Source: an uncultured Paracoccaceae bacterium (GTDB lineage Bacteria; Pseudomonadota; Alphaproteobacteria; Rhodobacterales; Rhodobacteraceae). From it: DNA of 64,000 nt. The stretch covers positions 1-64,000 of the forward strand of contig CANMDF010000005.1 of NCBI GenBank assembly GCA_947496605.1, in the 5' to 3' direction. The notes below the pieces were generated by a model that saw nothing but the letters and a program-made list of their open reading frames with translations, had not been told where the DNA came from and made no database searches. Of the stretch, positions 1 through 9,707 are shown piece by piece. The position numbers and the translations under genes are program-made. The first letter of the stretch is position 1, and every line of letters begins with the position of its first letter.

Positions 1-261
1 ACCTGAAGTCGAGCGCAACGTGTTGCAAGCATACATGCCGATCTCGCCACCCCCTGCCCCATAGGCAATCATCGTTCCCTCGAGCATTTCCTGCCCGTCC
101 AGAATGTCCATCGCGCGTATTTGGACAGCCTCATCAAGTTCCTGAAACGTCGACAGCGCTGCCGCATGGCAATCAGGTTCATGCGTGAAGTCCTGTCTCG
201 TCTCCAATTCCGATCCCGTCTCGAAATTGAACACAACGATGATCAGCAGAATTCTCATCAT
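1..261 (-). CDS. Partial ORF running off the left edge (MMRILLIIVVFNFETGSELETRQDFTHEPDCHAAALSTFQELDEAVQ...), hypothetical protein
   Basis: Open minus-strand frame from ATG at 259-261 to the window edge; absent from the ORF track because it has no stop inside the window. Confidence 0.5.
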   Translation of the reverse strand, partial: MMRILLIIVVFNFETGSELETRQDFTHEPDCHAAALSTFQELDEAVQIRAMDILDGQEMLEGTMIAYGAGGGEIGMYACNTLRSTSG

Positions 262-367
262 TGAACCCCTTCTGTGCGAAAACCGGAGCCTGACGGCCCC
301 GGCTTCCAGTGAAACTTGCGTTTTCACCTTGCAGGATCATCGCCGTCCCCGGCTGTTTCCTGATTTT

Positions 368-385
368 ACAATACCGTATTATTGT
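368..385. promoter_or_regulatory. Operator-like 18-mer copy 1 (ACAATACCGTATTATTGT)
   Basis: Near-identical to 30440-30457 and to the reverse complement of 48475-48492; lies in a divergent intergenic region. Confidence 0.6.
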
Positions 386-588
386 AGTTTTTACAACCAT
401 CAACCTTGTTGGTCAGCTGGGTCGCAGATCAAAAATAAGCGTACAAAACCAAGACACACAGCGGAACTTCGCCTCAAACCATTGTTTGGCTGACCAAACG
501 ACCAAATCAGCGCGAAATTTGAATTATCGGGTGACATTTTGCGATATCTGTCTATGATTCAAAGGATAGGGAACAGCATTGAAAGTGA

Positions 589-1608
589 TTGAAAGTGGCG
601 CGAAGTGATCTGGTCGTTGATCTAGTAAAGGCCGGAGTAACTGGTGATCAAGCATCCGTACGCATGACCGCAGAGGCGATCGCAGCGGATGAGCGTGCCA
701 AAAAACACACTGGGGTCGCGGACAGGATTGTGCGTGCTCTGACCATAACGCCAAAATCTGCCTCAAATGACCGTCCTGTCTCCAACGGAACAAGATTACG
801 CGACGGGAGTGGCTCGATCCAACGTCGCGAACCGCACCGTTCCATGGATCAACTGTTTCTGGACAAAGGGGTCCGAACTGCGTGCCAAGAGCTAGTTGAA
901 GAGCAACACCGAGGTGACGTCTTGCGTGCCCATGGTCTCGAACCACGGCATCGCATGCTGCTCACGGGTCCACCCGGCAATGGCAAAACGTCCCTAGCAG
1001 AAGCATTGGCCTACGAACTGGCGCTGCCGCTGTTCATTGTGCGCTACGATGCGATCATAACCAGCTATCTTGGTGATACCGCAACACGGCTGAGGCGCAT
1101 GTTTGACTTTGTTCGAACCGAGCCATGTGTGCTTTTTTTTGATGAATTCGACGCGATTGGCAAGGAGCGCGGTGATACACACGAAACGGGTGAGATCAAA
1201 CGCGTCGTCACCACACTTCTTATGCAGCTTGACGACCTACCGACTTATTGCGTGCTGGTAGGCGCCACCAACCATCCAGAGCTGCTTGATCGCGCAACCT
1301 GGCGCCGGTTTGAAATCAAACTCGAGCTTGGACGGCCCAGTGATGAGGTCATGACCGAATATTTCGCCGCGCGCATGAAGGAATTTTCAGACAACTTCGG
1401 CTACACCGCAAAACGATTGCGCAGCGCTGTTGCACCACTCAATTATTCAGAAGCAGAAGACTTTTTTATGGATATTCATCGTCGCCTCGCCTTGGCTCAA
1501 GGCAATGTCACCTTCCGTACACTGGTCAAAGATCGCGTCAAAGCATGGGCTATGCAGCACGGAAGGATAATCGGAGATGACAGATCGGCCGATCCTACGG
1601 CTGCCTGA
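589..1608 (+). CDS. ietA: AAA family ATPase, IetA-like
   Basis: Walker A GPPGNGKTSLAEAL, Walker B CVLFFDEFDAIG, Arg-rich C-terminal AAA lid; overlaps a subtilase gene directly downstream. Confidence 0.8.
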   Translation: MKVARSDLVVDLVKAGVTGDQASVRMTAEAIAADERAKKHTGVADRIVRALTITPKSASNDRPVSNGTRLRDGSGSIQRREPHRSMDQLFLDKGVRTACQELVEEQHRGDVLRAHGLEPRHRMLLTGPPGNGKTSLAEALAYELALPLFIVRYDAIITSYLGDTATRLRRMFDFVRTEPCVLFFDEFDAIGKERGDTHETGEIKRVVTTLLMQLDDLPTYCVLVGATNHPELLDRATWRRFEIKLELGRPSDEVMTEYFAARMKEFSDNFGYTAKRLRSAVAPLNYSEAEDFFMDIHRRLALAQGNVTFRTLVKDRVKAWAMQHGRIIGDDRSADPTAA

Positions 1609-4186
1609 GCCAAGACCCGACGTCAGGTTGCCGGGAACGCCCGACAGACGACGGCGCCCCCAAGGCTTGGGACGGCAAGGCCAATCCGCGCGCCTAGGCG
1701 AAGCGTTTGAACGATTGGACGCTGCGTTTAGAGGCGAAAACGCCGAAGTCTTGCTACGGCAGGACCCGTCTGGCATCGCGCCAGAACGCGCACTGGTTTT
1801 TGAAACGGTCGTATCAATCACGCGCTTTCAAAATGCGGCTGCAAACGCAGGTTTTGAGCTTCTAATCGAAGATCCCTTGGGCGATGATTATGACATTCCC
1901 GAAGAAATGGTCGACGATTATGTCGACGCAGCTTCCCCTACACTTTATGCAACGATGCCGTCGACAAGCGACCTGCAGAGGCTTTTGTCGCTGTGGCGTT
2001 CCTATCAGGCCCAAGAAGACGCCGAACGCGGTTTGGCACCTTGGTGGACGCTCTTTTCCATGTTGTCAGACATCCGGGTTTGGGGACCGCAAGACAGATT
2101 GACGCCGGAAGTCCGCGCCGAACTTGCCTACCGTCTCAACCAAGGTGATGACCAACCTCTTCGCCTGGAACTCGAAATTTGGCCTACGGCCAACGCCACG
2201 TTGCGCCGCAGATGGCTCAGGGATAGCCGTGCAAAGATTGAAGCTTTAGGCGGGCGCATTCTCGCATCAAGTGAGATAGACGAAACCGATTTCGTCTATC
2301 AAGCTGTTCTGGCCGAGATGCCTGCCGACGCTGTGCGGGAAATGCTTGCCAACCCTATGGCGCCTGAAGGCGTCGCCAATCTCGATGGCCTACAGTTCAT
2401 TTTGCCACAAATGGTTGCCCAATCGCTGCCTGATGACAGTGATGCGGCGCAACCGCTTGAGGACGCTTTGGAACCGTTCTCTGGCGACGCACCCATACGT
2501 GCCGTCTTGCTCGACGGAACCCCCATTGCCGGCCATCCAGCTCTCAACAACGGCGTGGTCATCGAAGACGTTCACGACCTTGTGCGGCTGTCACAAGTGG
2601 AGCACAGACGCCATGCCACGGCGATGGCTTCGCTCATTTTGCGAGGAGATTTACAAGCTGACGGGGCCCCAGTTCCAGACGCACGGCTGTTGTCTATCCC
2701 GATCCTGATCGACGATGCCCACGGTGCATCTTCCCCCAATGACCGGCTTTTTGTTGATCTCGTTCATGTCGCTCTTGCCCGCGCCTTCCTGGGTGAAGAC
2801 GCATTGGCACCCGAGGCCCATTTGGTGAATTTTTCAGTGGGAATCCGGCAGGGCCATTTTGCTGGACGCATCGGTTCGCTCGCGCGGCTCCTGGACTGGT
2901 GGTCCGAACGCCATGGCATCCTGTTCATGGTTGCCGCCGGCAATGTCAGCGACGACTTGAACGTCGCGGGTACAACCTTCACCGCATTTGATGACGCTGA
3001 TCAAACTGAGCGTCGAAGACTGGTTGAAAGCGCTCAAAAAGAGTCCAGGCAGTTTCGCACCCTTATGGCACCCGGCGAGGCAATGAATGTCCTGACAGTT
3101 GGTGCATCCTCTCAGGACTTAAGCGCACCGAGGATAGGTCCACCAACGGGATCAATCATCCTCAACGATGCCGATGACCCCTACCCTGCCGTTTCTTCTG
3201 CGATAGGTCTTGGCGCTTTTCGTTCCATCAAACCCGACTTCATTGCTCCTGCCGGTGAGCACGAACTGCGCGCGTCATCCTCCGCCGACGGCGTAAGACT
3301 GCGGGTCGTGGACCGGACGCAGCGCTCGGGTTTAAACGTAGCGACGGTACAGCGTGGTGCCGCCAACACCTACAAAACCCGCGGCACCAGCTGCGCAAAC
3401 GCACTTTCCTCACGGGCGGCGCTGTTTTCTCTTGCCGCCTTGACTGATGCTGATGGACCATTTGCCGAACAGCCCCTCTCACCCCGTGACAAAGCGTTGC
3501 TGACAAAGGCTCTTTGTGTAAATGCGTCCTCATGGCCGGCTGCGGCCGTTGAGAAATTCACAGCAGAGTTCGCCCCAAACCCAAGACGGCACGCGCAGGC
3601 CAGAGAAGAAGTCTGTCGCTACTATGGCCACGGGCTCTTGAACGATCAGCGCATGCGAGAGGCCCCGGCCCAAGGGGCAACACTTGTCGGACTTGGCACA
3701 TTGCGTAAAGATCGTGCTGCCATTTTCGATGTTCCGCTTCCACCGTCGCTGAGTGGCGAAAGAATTGGGCGCTCAATGGTGGTGACCGTTGCCTGGTTTA
3801 CCCCCATCCGGGTCACACGGGCACGCTACCGTTTAGCAGCACTAGATGCCGTTCCACATGGCTACGATCTCTTCGGAGAGTTCACCGAGGATGACGGATG
3901 GGCACTCGCCATGAAGAGTGGGCAGTTGGACGCCAATCTTATCAAGCGAGGAACCGTCTGGTCTCGACGGCTGACGCACAGCAACCCAGTTGTTCCGAAC
4001 TTTGCGACAGACTTACGGCTCCCTGTCCGCGTTCAATGTCGCGACAGCTCTGGCGGCGGGTTGAGTCCCGACGATGACATTCGTTTTGCTTTGGCAATCT
4101 CTATGGAGCTGGAGGCTGAGACCAACTACGATATTCGTGAAGAGCTTGAAACGGCGCTTCGGGTTGGTGTGCGCCAGGAGGGTTAA
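1577..4186 (+). CDS. ietS: S8 family (subtilisin-like) serine peptidase, IetS-like
   Basis: 869 aa; candidate catalytic motifs around LLDGTPIAGHP (Asp), HRRHATAMASLI (His), TRGTSCANALSSRAA (Ser); overlaps the ATPase gene. Confidence 0.78.
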   Translation: MTDRPILRLPEPRPDVRLPGTPDRRRRPQGLGRQGQSARLGEAFERLDAAFRGENAEVLLRQDPSGIAPERALVFETVVSITRFQNAAANAGFELLIEDPLGDDYDIPEEMVDDYVDAASPTLYATMPSTSDLQRLLSLWRSYQAQEDAERGLAPWWTLFSMLSDIRVWGPQDRLTPEVRAELAYRLNQGDDQPLRLELEIWPTANATLRRRWLRDSRAKIEALGGRILASSEIDETDFVYQAVLAEMPADAVREMLANPMAPEGVANLDGLQFILPQMVAQSLPDDSDAAQPLEDALEPFSGDAPIRAVLLDGTPIAGHPALNNGVVIEDVHDLVRLSQVEHRRHATAMASLILRGDLQADGAPVPDARLLSIPILIDDAHGASSPNDRLFVDLVHVALARAFLGEDALAPEAHLVNFSVGIRQGHFAGRIGSLARLLDWWSERHGILFMVAAGNVSDDLNVAGTTFTAFDDADQTERRRLVESAQKESRQFRTLMAPGEAMNVLTVGASSQDLSAPRIGPPTGSIILNDADDPYPAVSSAIGLGAFRSIKPDFIAPAGEHELRASSSADGVRLRVVDRTQRSGLNVATVQRGAANTYKTRGTSCANALSSRAALFSLAALTDADGPFAEQPLSPRDKALLTKALCVNASSWPAAAVEKFTAEFAPNPRRHAQAREEVCRYYGHGLLNDQRMREAPAQGATLVGLGTLRKDRAAIFDVPLPPSLSGERIGRSMVVTVAWFTPIRVTRARYRLAALDAVPHGYDLFGEFTEDDGWALAMKSGQLDANLIKRGTVWSRRLTHSNPVVPNFATDLRLPVRVQCRDSSGGGLSPDDDIRFALAISMELEAETNYDIREELETALRVGVRQEG

Positions 4187-4240
4187 ACTTCCTCTTGCAA
4201 GCCATCCAGAGCTAAAATGGCGCAAGCATTCTGCCTTACG

Positions 4241-4304
4241 ATTCATCTTGCCAAAAATATCCTCGGGGGAGTGCCCGAAGGGCGCGGGGGCAGAAAGCCC
4301 CGGC
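4241..4304 (+). repeat. Intergenic hairpin repeat copy 1 (ATTCATCTTGCCAAAAATATCCTCGGGGGA...)
   Basis: About 63-nt near-identical copy at 25608-25670; contains GCCCGAAGGGC and GGGGGCAGAAAGCCCC hairpins. Confidence 0.75.
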
Positions 4305-4316
4305 AGCGCTGCAAAT

Positions 4317-4336
4317 GGGCCGCCTGTTGGCGGCCC
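4317..4336 (-). terminator. GGGCCGCC-TGTT-GGCGGCCC hairpin downstream of the 4344-4544 gene
   Basis: Perfect 8-bp stem after the stop codon. Confidence 0.5.
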
Positions 4337-4343
4337 TTCTGCC

Positions 4344-4544
4344 CTATTCGGTGACTTCGCCCTTGTTTGGCTGGAAGGCCACCAGTTCGGTGACACCAAC
4401 GGGAAAATCGAGCTTCAGGGTGAGGAAGGTCTCGCCTGTGTCCCGTTTTGTGTTCTCGAACACTGCGCCAACCCGGCGGTAAGTTGTCTTTTCCGTGCCG
4501 TTGTCCTCGTACTTTACAGGAACGGTGAGCGTGTAATGTGTCAT
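4344..4544 (-). CDS. Small conserved plasmid protein (66 aa, MTHYTLTVPVKYEDNGTEKTTYRRVGAVFENT...)
   Basis: Clear paralogue of the protein at 22299-22511 (YRRVGAVFENT..GE.FL..KLDFPV.VTELVAF); SD AAGGAG upstream. Confidence 0.8.
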   Translation of the reverse strand: MTHYTLTVPVKYEDNGTEKTTYRRVGAVFENTKRDTGETFLTLKLDFPVGVTELVAFQPNKGEVTE

Positions 4545-4601
4545 TGGGTTTCTCCTTGTTTCGATGAAGGTGAACAAACGCATCGAACGAGGGTGCGGCG
4601 C

Positions 4602-4648
4602 AGGCTGAAAATCGGAGGCTCCCCCGGAAACCGTTTTTCTGCTTGCCG
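4602..4648 (-). promoter_or_regulatory. Leader hairpin element A, copy 1
   Basis: GCAAGCAGAAAAACGGTTTCCGGGGGAGCCTCCGATTTTCAGCCTGC on the minus strand, 58 nt before the start codon; repeated at 19406-19452 and 22184-22240. Confidence 0.7.
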
Positions 4649-4824
4649 TGGCACTACCACGGGTACGCCAAACCCGCGATGCGTCACCTCCATCTTTCCA
4701 GAAACAAGGAGAGCAAAACCCAAGGCTCCTACACGCCGGTCTCTGCCCAAGTTCGACATCGGCAAGAAGAGACATCGGTGATCCCGCAGGTGGCGCGGGA
4801 TCGAGGATGATGGGGACGTCGCGC

Positions 4825-5110
4825 CTTCCGCTCCGCTCTAGGCACGACGACGACTTTTCCATTGGTGTTGTCCGCCCAACAGACCTGGCCTGCCCAGTAA
4901 ATCGGCAAGCGCCCGACTAAAGCCGGTCGTCTCATGGCAGGGCCGTGTCCTCGGCTGCGCCTGCGGGCCGCACCACCCCTGCCCCACGACCAATTGACAG
5001 TTCATTCCAGCCCCGTGGGTCGGGCTACGCCCTCTCCCACTCTGTTCCGTCCGGAAACATGCGTTTCCGGTCAGATCAGATTGGCCAAGGCGCATCCCAT
5101 CGGCGGAAAG
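4825..5110 (+). ncRNA. Long structured leader element B, copy 1 (candidate)
   Basis: Shares ordered blocks with 22639-22915 and the reverse complement of 28110-28382; contains CCGGAAAC-ATGC-GTTTCCGG hairpin at 5051-5070. Confidence 0.6.
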
Positions 5111-5151
5111 AGGTCAAAAGACCCGACCGCATCACCACAAGGAGGCCAGAC

Positions 5152-5538
5152 ATGGCTATGGACGTGAACGACCGACACGCGGTTATTGCAGAACAGAACG
5201 ATTTGGTTCGGGCCGCACTCGCGGACCCCAAGGCGTTTAAGCAAGTCAATGAACAAGGAATCGCATTCAAGCTGGTTTGGACACCGGGGATCAATGAGGC
5301 GTTCCTCCTGACGGGCAAGATCAAGCACTTGGCCAAGGCTATCGCCGCATTCGATGCATTCGAGGCTGATGACGATCCCTATCAAGAACGGGACTTTGCA
5401 GCGCTCGAAGTCGAAGGCACCAAAGTCTATTTCAAGTTCGACTACTACAATCTGACGATGGACGGAGGGTCAGAAGACCCCGCTGATCCCGCGCAAACCG
5501 TGCGCGTTCTCACGGTCATGTTGCCCTCTGAATACTGA
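5152..5538 (+). CDS. DUF3768-like plasmid protein
   Basis: Motifs FEADDDPYQERDFAALEV...FDYYNLTMDGGSEDPADPAQTVRVLTVMLPSEY; SD-like AAGGAGG upstream. Confidence 0.75.
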   Translation: MAMDVNDRHAVIAEQNDLVRAALADPKAFKQVNEQGIAFKLVWTPGINEAFLLTGKIKHLAKAIAAFDAFEADDDPYQERDFAALEVEGTKVYFKFDYYNLTMDGGSEDPADPAQTVRVLTVMLPSEY

Positions 5539-5604
5539 AATTGGTCACCCCGTGCAGGCGGGGTGCGCCATAGGCGCTGCCTGCGTCGGAAAGGAGGTGA
5601 ACAC

Positions 5605-5733
5605 ATGACCAGAGCAATTATCGAGCAGCGCAAACGCGAAGCAATCGCGCTTGTGAGAAAGGGAGGTCTCTCCGCCAAGATCGGCCTCGCCTTTCTGAAA
5701 CAATTTGGCGGTGAACGCCACCGGTTCGAGTGA
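5605..5733 (+). CDS. Small protein (42 aa, MTRAIIEQRKREAIALVRKGGLSAKIGLAFLKQFGGERHRFE)
   Basis: Strong SD (AAAGGAGGTGA) before ATG; between two co-oriented genes; not in the ORF track because of length. Confidence 0.5.
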   Translation: MTRAIIEQRKREAIALVRKGGLSAKIGLAFLKQFGGERHRFE

Positions 5734-5825
5734 ACCGACAAATGCCGCCTAAGCGGCCTCGCCTCACCCCTTTCGGGGTGGGGCATCGATACCAAAATTT
5801 TCACCATGAAACAAGGAATGCCCCA

Positions 5826-7637
5826 ATGAACGACCAAACAGAAATCAACCCAATCATCCAAGAAATCCCTTTCGCTGATCTTCATATCTCGGAGCTGAAC
5901 CCGCGTTCTGTCGTCAATGATGCCAGTATCGCAACGCTTGCCGAAAACATCCGCACCTATGGTCTGATCCAGAACATCGCGGGCTGCCCCGAAAAAGATG
6001 GCATCGGTATTGTGGTGGGTGGCCGTCGCTATCGCGCCCTTGCTTTGTTACAAGACGATCCGCGCTTCCAAACGGTAACAGTCAAGATCGCACCCGATCA
6101 GGCAACCGCCGAGTTTTGGGCGACAAGCGAAAACGCGCAGCGCGAAGCCTTGCATCCAGCGGATGAAATTTGCGACTTTCGCGCGATGGAAAAGCGCGGG
6201 GCAAGCGTGGGCGATATCGCAATGGCCTACGGCGCGACTGAGGCCCACGTCTATCGCCGCCTTGCTCTGGCAGGTCTGCCCGATCCCGTCATCAGCGCCC
6301 TGCGGGATGGCGAAATCAGTCTCTCCAACGCCGCTGCCTTCACCATCAGCGATGATGAAAAGTTGACGCTGGAAGTGTTGGAGCATGTACGCGGAGAAGG
6401 CGAAAGTGATCACCGTATCAAGAAGATGCTCAAGCCCGATTCAGTCAAAGACAGTGATCGCCGCGCGATCTTTGTGGGCCTTGACGCCTACAAGCAAGCC
6501 GGTGGTCGCGTTGGTGGCGATCTATTTGCCGAGGAAACCCTTTTTGACGACCCAGACCTGCTTGCCGACCTCTTTGCAAAGAAGTTGGAAACGGCTGCTG
6601 CTTCGTTGGTGGTTGAGGGCTGGAAATGGGCTGACACCATCGACGACAGCTATGTCGGTTACTACCAGATTGAGCAGATGAAGCTGGCCCGTATCTATGC
6701 AGAAGGTGGCGTTCTGTCTGACGATCTGAGCGAGGAATACGACAACCTCGCGGAATTGGCCGAGGGAGATGTCCTGAGCGAGGAAGGCCAAGCACGGCTG
6801 GATGCCTTGCAGAGCGTGTTGGATGGCGACTTTACGGACGAGCAAAAGGCCCACGCGGGTGTTTTGGTCTTCGTTGATCACAGCGGACAGTTGCAGATCG
6901 AGCAAGGCTTGATCCGTGGTGAAGACAAGAAGGCGGCTATCGAAGCCGGAATTCTTGCCAAGTCCAACCATGGCGGTGGCACAGCCGCAAAGTCACCGAT
7001 CTCGCAAAAGCTGGCCTCTGATTTGGAACGGATCGCACGGGGCGCACGTCAGTCTGCCGCGCTCCGCGATCCAGACCTCATTCTTGCGCTTTTTGCTTTC
7101 CAGCTTTCGGGCAAGTCTGGTTACACCCGCCCCTTTGGCTTGCGCCAAGACGAAGTGCCAAATCTGCCGACTACGGAATTTGCAGGCTACAGCATGGACG
7201 ACCGTCTGACGACGCCAACCAAACCTGCCAAATTCGGCAGTGACATGGCTCGTGTGTTCCGCGCCTACAAAGCCAAAGGGACAGAGTTTATCATGGAGGA
7301 AATCATTCGGCATCTGGCCGCGCTGATGACGCTTGATAGCGACATGGCCGAAGTGGTGGACAAGGCGGTTGAGACCAATATTCGGGACAATTTCACGCCG
7401 AACGCCGAGAACTTCTTTGGCCGCGTGGGTGGTCCCTACATGGTGGCCCAGTGGCAGGAGCTTCTTGGTTTGGAAGCCGATCATCCGACTGTCACAACCT
7501 TTTCCAAGCTCAAAAAGGCTGAGAAGGCGGGCAAACTGGAAGACCTCTTTGGTGATCCAGAGACCCGCGATGCCCATGGTCTGGATGATGCCGCAACAAT
7601 CCGCATCGCCAACTGGCTTCCCGAAGGCATGAAATGA
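5826..7637 (+). CDS. ParB/RepB-like nuclease domain protein
   Basis: N-terminal ParB-type region (IPFADLHISELNPRSVVNDASIATLAENIRTYGLIQNI..VVGGRRYRAL) followed by a KorB/HTH-like region; start after AAACAAGGA. Confidence 0.85.
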   Translation: MNDQTEINPIIQEIPFADLHISELNPRSVVNDASIATLAENIRTYGLIQNIAGCPEKDGIGIVVGGRRYRALALLQDDPRFQTVTVKIAPDQATAEFWATSENAQREALHPADEICDFRAMEKRGASVGDIAMAYGATEAHVYRRLALAGLPDPVISALRDGEISLSNAAAFTISDDEKLTLEVLEHVRGEGESDHRIKKMLKPDSVKDSDRRAIFVGLDAYKQAGGRVGGDLFAEETLFDDPDLLADLFAKKLETAAASLVVEGWKWADTIDDSYVGYYQIEQMKLARIYAEGGVLSDDLSEEYDNLAELAEGDVLSEEGQARLDALQSVLDGDFTDEQKAHAGVLVFVDHSGQLQIEQGLIRGEDKKAAIEAGILAKSNHGGGTAAKSPISQKLASDLERIARGARQSAALRDPDLILALFAFQLSGKSGYTRPFGLRQDEVPNLPTTEFAGYSMDDRLTTPTKPAKFGSDMARVFRAYKAKGTEFIMEEIIRHLAALMTLDSDMAEVVDKAVETNIRDNFTPNAENFFGRVGGPYMVAQWQELLGLEADHPTVTTFSKLKKAEKAGKLEDLFGDPETRDAHGLDDAATIRIANWLPEGMK

Positions 7638-7643
7638 AAATTC

Positions 7644-7665
7644 GGCAGGGCGCTCGCGCCCTGCC
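7644..7665 (+). terminator. GGCAGGGCG-CTCG-CGCCCTGCC hairpin after the ParB-like gene
   Basis: Perfect 9-bp stem just after the stop codon. Confidence 0.55.
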
Positions 7666-7697
7666 CCTTCTACTGACGGACGAAGTGGAGATCGACG

Positions 7698-7979
7698 ATG
7701 CAGCCAGACTTTACAGCTTACAAACACCCTGTCCTCGCTGTCGCCTGCCCGGACTGTAAGAGGACTGCAGGCGTCTGGTGTGTGCGTCCAAGCGGTCACA
7801 AGGCCGCCGGACTTCATAAATCGCGCCGCGTAGCGGCGGACTGCTTGTTTGTCGCTTTCCATGGGTCAGACGCCAGTATCGAACGAAATGGCGATGGTTG
7901 GATGATCGATCCAGTTGGACGCGTTGAACGAAACCGGCTCGAAGCTGCAACCAGCGTTCAGGGGGAGCTTTTCATGTGA
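7698..7979 (+). CDS. Small zinc-finger protein (phage/plasmid zinc-binding type)
   Basis: CPDCKRTAGVWCVRPSGHKAAGLHKSRR (CxxC...C...H...H). Confidence 0.65.
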   Translation: MQPDFTAYKHPVLAVACPDCKRTAGVWCVRPSGHKAAGLHKSRRVAADCLFVAFHGSDASIERNGDGWMIDPVGRVERNRLEAATSVQGELFM

Positions 7980-8037
7980 CGACGACGTGCGCCTCACAGC
8001 GCACGAACATTCTAATCCTTGTGGTGAGGATCAACTT

Positions 8038-8063
8038 GGCTCCGCTTCGGCGGGGCCTTTTTT
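8038..8063 (+). terminator. Rho-independent terminator GGCTCCGC-TTCG-GCGGGGCC-TTTTTT
   Basis: 8-bp stem, UUCG loop, T-run. Confidence 0.8.
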
Positions 8064-8376
8064 GTGAAAGGCTACATAGTTTGACTTTTTCGGTCTCCAG
8101 AACTCAGCCTTTTGGCAAAGCGGCCCTTTGGCTGGGGAGCGGCGAAAGAGTTAATAAGGCCTAAATTGCAAATGCTGCTGTCGGCACGAAGGGCTTAGAC
8201 TTGCAGAAAGTCGACTTTGACAAAGTTGTCGACGGCCCATTCCTGCCGTTCACACCCAACCTTAGATGCTGCAGGTGCAGCCCGCTTTGCGGTCATTCGC
8301 CGCGAATGCAAAACCTAAGATGTCGGACTCACAATTTTCGGGCAATCTGATGGTTGGACGTTGGGTGCACTTTGCA

Positions 8377-9528
8377 TCAAAGGACAACAAGCAGTTTCTT
8401 GGCTGCGTCGATTACAGCCTCGAGTTTTTCGGGGTTGAGCGCAAAGTATCCTGTTCCGCCAGCCGGTATCGCCCACTTAATCGCGGTTTCAACGATTAGA
8501 TCGCCCTTTGCCAAACACCAAGAGAAGCCCTTTTGTAAGGCCGCTACAAGTAACTCGATGCTTTTTTGCAGAACGATTGGGTCAGGATCGTCTCTGGCAA
8601 TTTCACCTTTAATGTCTTCCAAGGGTTGCCAGATAATGACCAACTCTTTTGCGATAGGCGCATCTTCCAGCGGCGTTGGGGGCAGATTGCCACCTATCCC
8701 GTGCCGATCGACAGTTGCTCGCTTTAATTCCGCTTCAAGCTCTTTGATCCGGTCTTCTAGGTTTTGTTTCGCAAGAATCTTCTCGATTTCTTCAGCGACC
8801 GCATCGGGACCAGCCTGCCAGATCGGGTTCTTGATCATAGCCACTTGCCGCTGCAAACTTAAATCGAGTGGTGCACCATCGAGAAAGCTCTGGCACCAAG
8901 AACGCCAAAACGACCAGCGCTTTTCTGTACCAAAGTAATATAACAAGCCTAAACCGTTCTGGCGGCCTCGCGCAAAGTGCCTAATAGTCCGGTGGCTTTC
9001 CTCTTCAGCATCTATCCAAGCGATGAAGTTTTCTCTGGCAGGGTGGCCAGCTAGGATTTCGAAACTCGCATTGAATGCAACTTCAGTAAACGTGGAGTTG
9101 TCCAGCCCGGGAGAGAACTTATCGCCAACGAGAGAAGCTAACAGGAAGGCCATGGTATCACCGATCCCGAAGAAAAGCCGGTTCTTCGCTTCCGCATAAA
9201 GCTCGGCTCGTTCCATCGCGTTCAACTGCTTATCGAGATGTGCGGCACTTCTTGGGGCAGACGCGTGGTCGTGTTCAAGCGCAACTGGCAAATCTTGCGC
9301 ACAGTCGTGAGCAGCGTCGACTAATTGTTCCCTATCAGAAGGCTCCGCCAGAATTGTCCACGCAGTCAACTGCGAGCGTAAGACTGAGAGTAGTGTATGT
9401 GGAGCAAGCCGTAGGTCATTGCTTGCAGCTTCGGCTCTGTAGGGTCCAGACAGCACAATTGCAGCAAACACATGCTCCCAGGTAAGTCGAAGCCTACCAA
9501 GATGCTTCACGCCATGTTCTTCGTTCAT
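8377..9528 (-). CDS. Hypothetical protein (383 aa) with GIGGNLPP motif and hydrophobic C-terminus
   Basis: Long ORF with protein-like composition; no family recognised. Confidence 0.65.
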   Translation of the reverse strand: MNEEHGVKHLGRLRLTWEHVFAAIVLSGPYRAEAASNDLRLAPHTLLSVLRSQLTAWTILAEPSDREQLVDAAHDCAQDLPVALEHDHASAPRSAAHLDKQLNAMERAELYAEAKNRLFFGIGDTMAFLLASLVGDKFSPGLDNSTFTEVAFNASFEILAGHPARENFIAWIDAEEESHRTIRHFARGRQNGLGLLYYFGTEKRWSFWRSWCQSFLDGAPLDLSLQRQVAMIKNPIWQAGPDAVAEEIEKILAKQNLEDRIKELEAELKRATVDRHGIGGNLPPTPLEDAPIAKELVIIWQPLEDIKGEIARDDPDPIVLQKSIELLVAALQKGFSWCLAKGDLIVETAIKWAIPAGGTGYFALNPEKLEAVIDAAKKLLVVL

Positions 9529-9707
9529 CCCTTGTCAACGCCCCTACAACTCTTGGTACCAAGTACCATGACCAGGATATTGCAGGTGAGCAATTTCTCT
9601 GGTGTTTCTTGCAACTGCCAATCGTTTCGTGGAACGCCTCAAAAGTTCCAGAAGCTCAGCTTGGAATTCAAGGATTAAGGCTCGCGTGACAACGGACCGC
9701 CCTTGAC

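Noticed and set aside
6993-7862. 289-aa minus-strand ORF antisense to the ParB-like gene
   Set aside because: Shadow ORF in GC-rich DNA; the + strand has clear homology motifs
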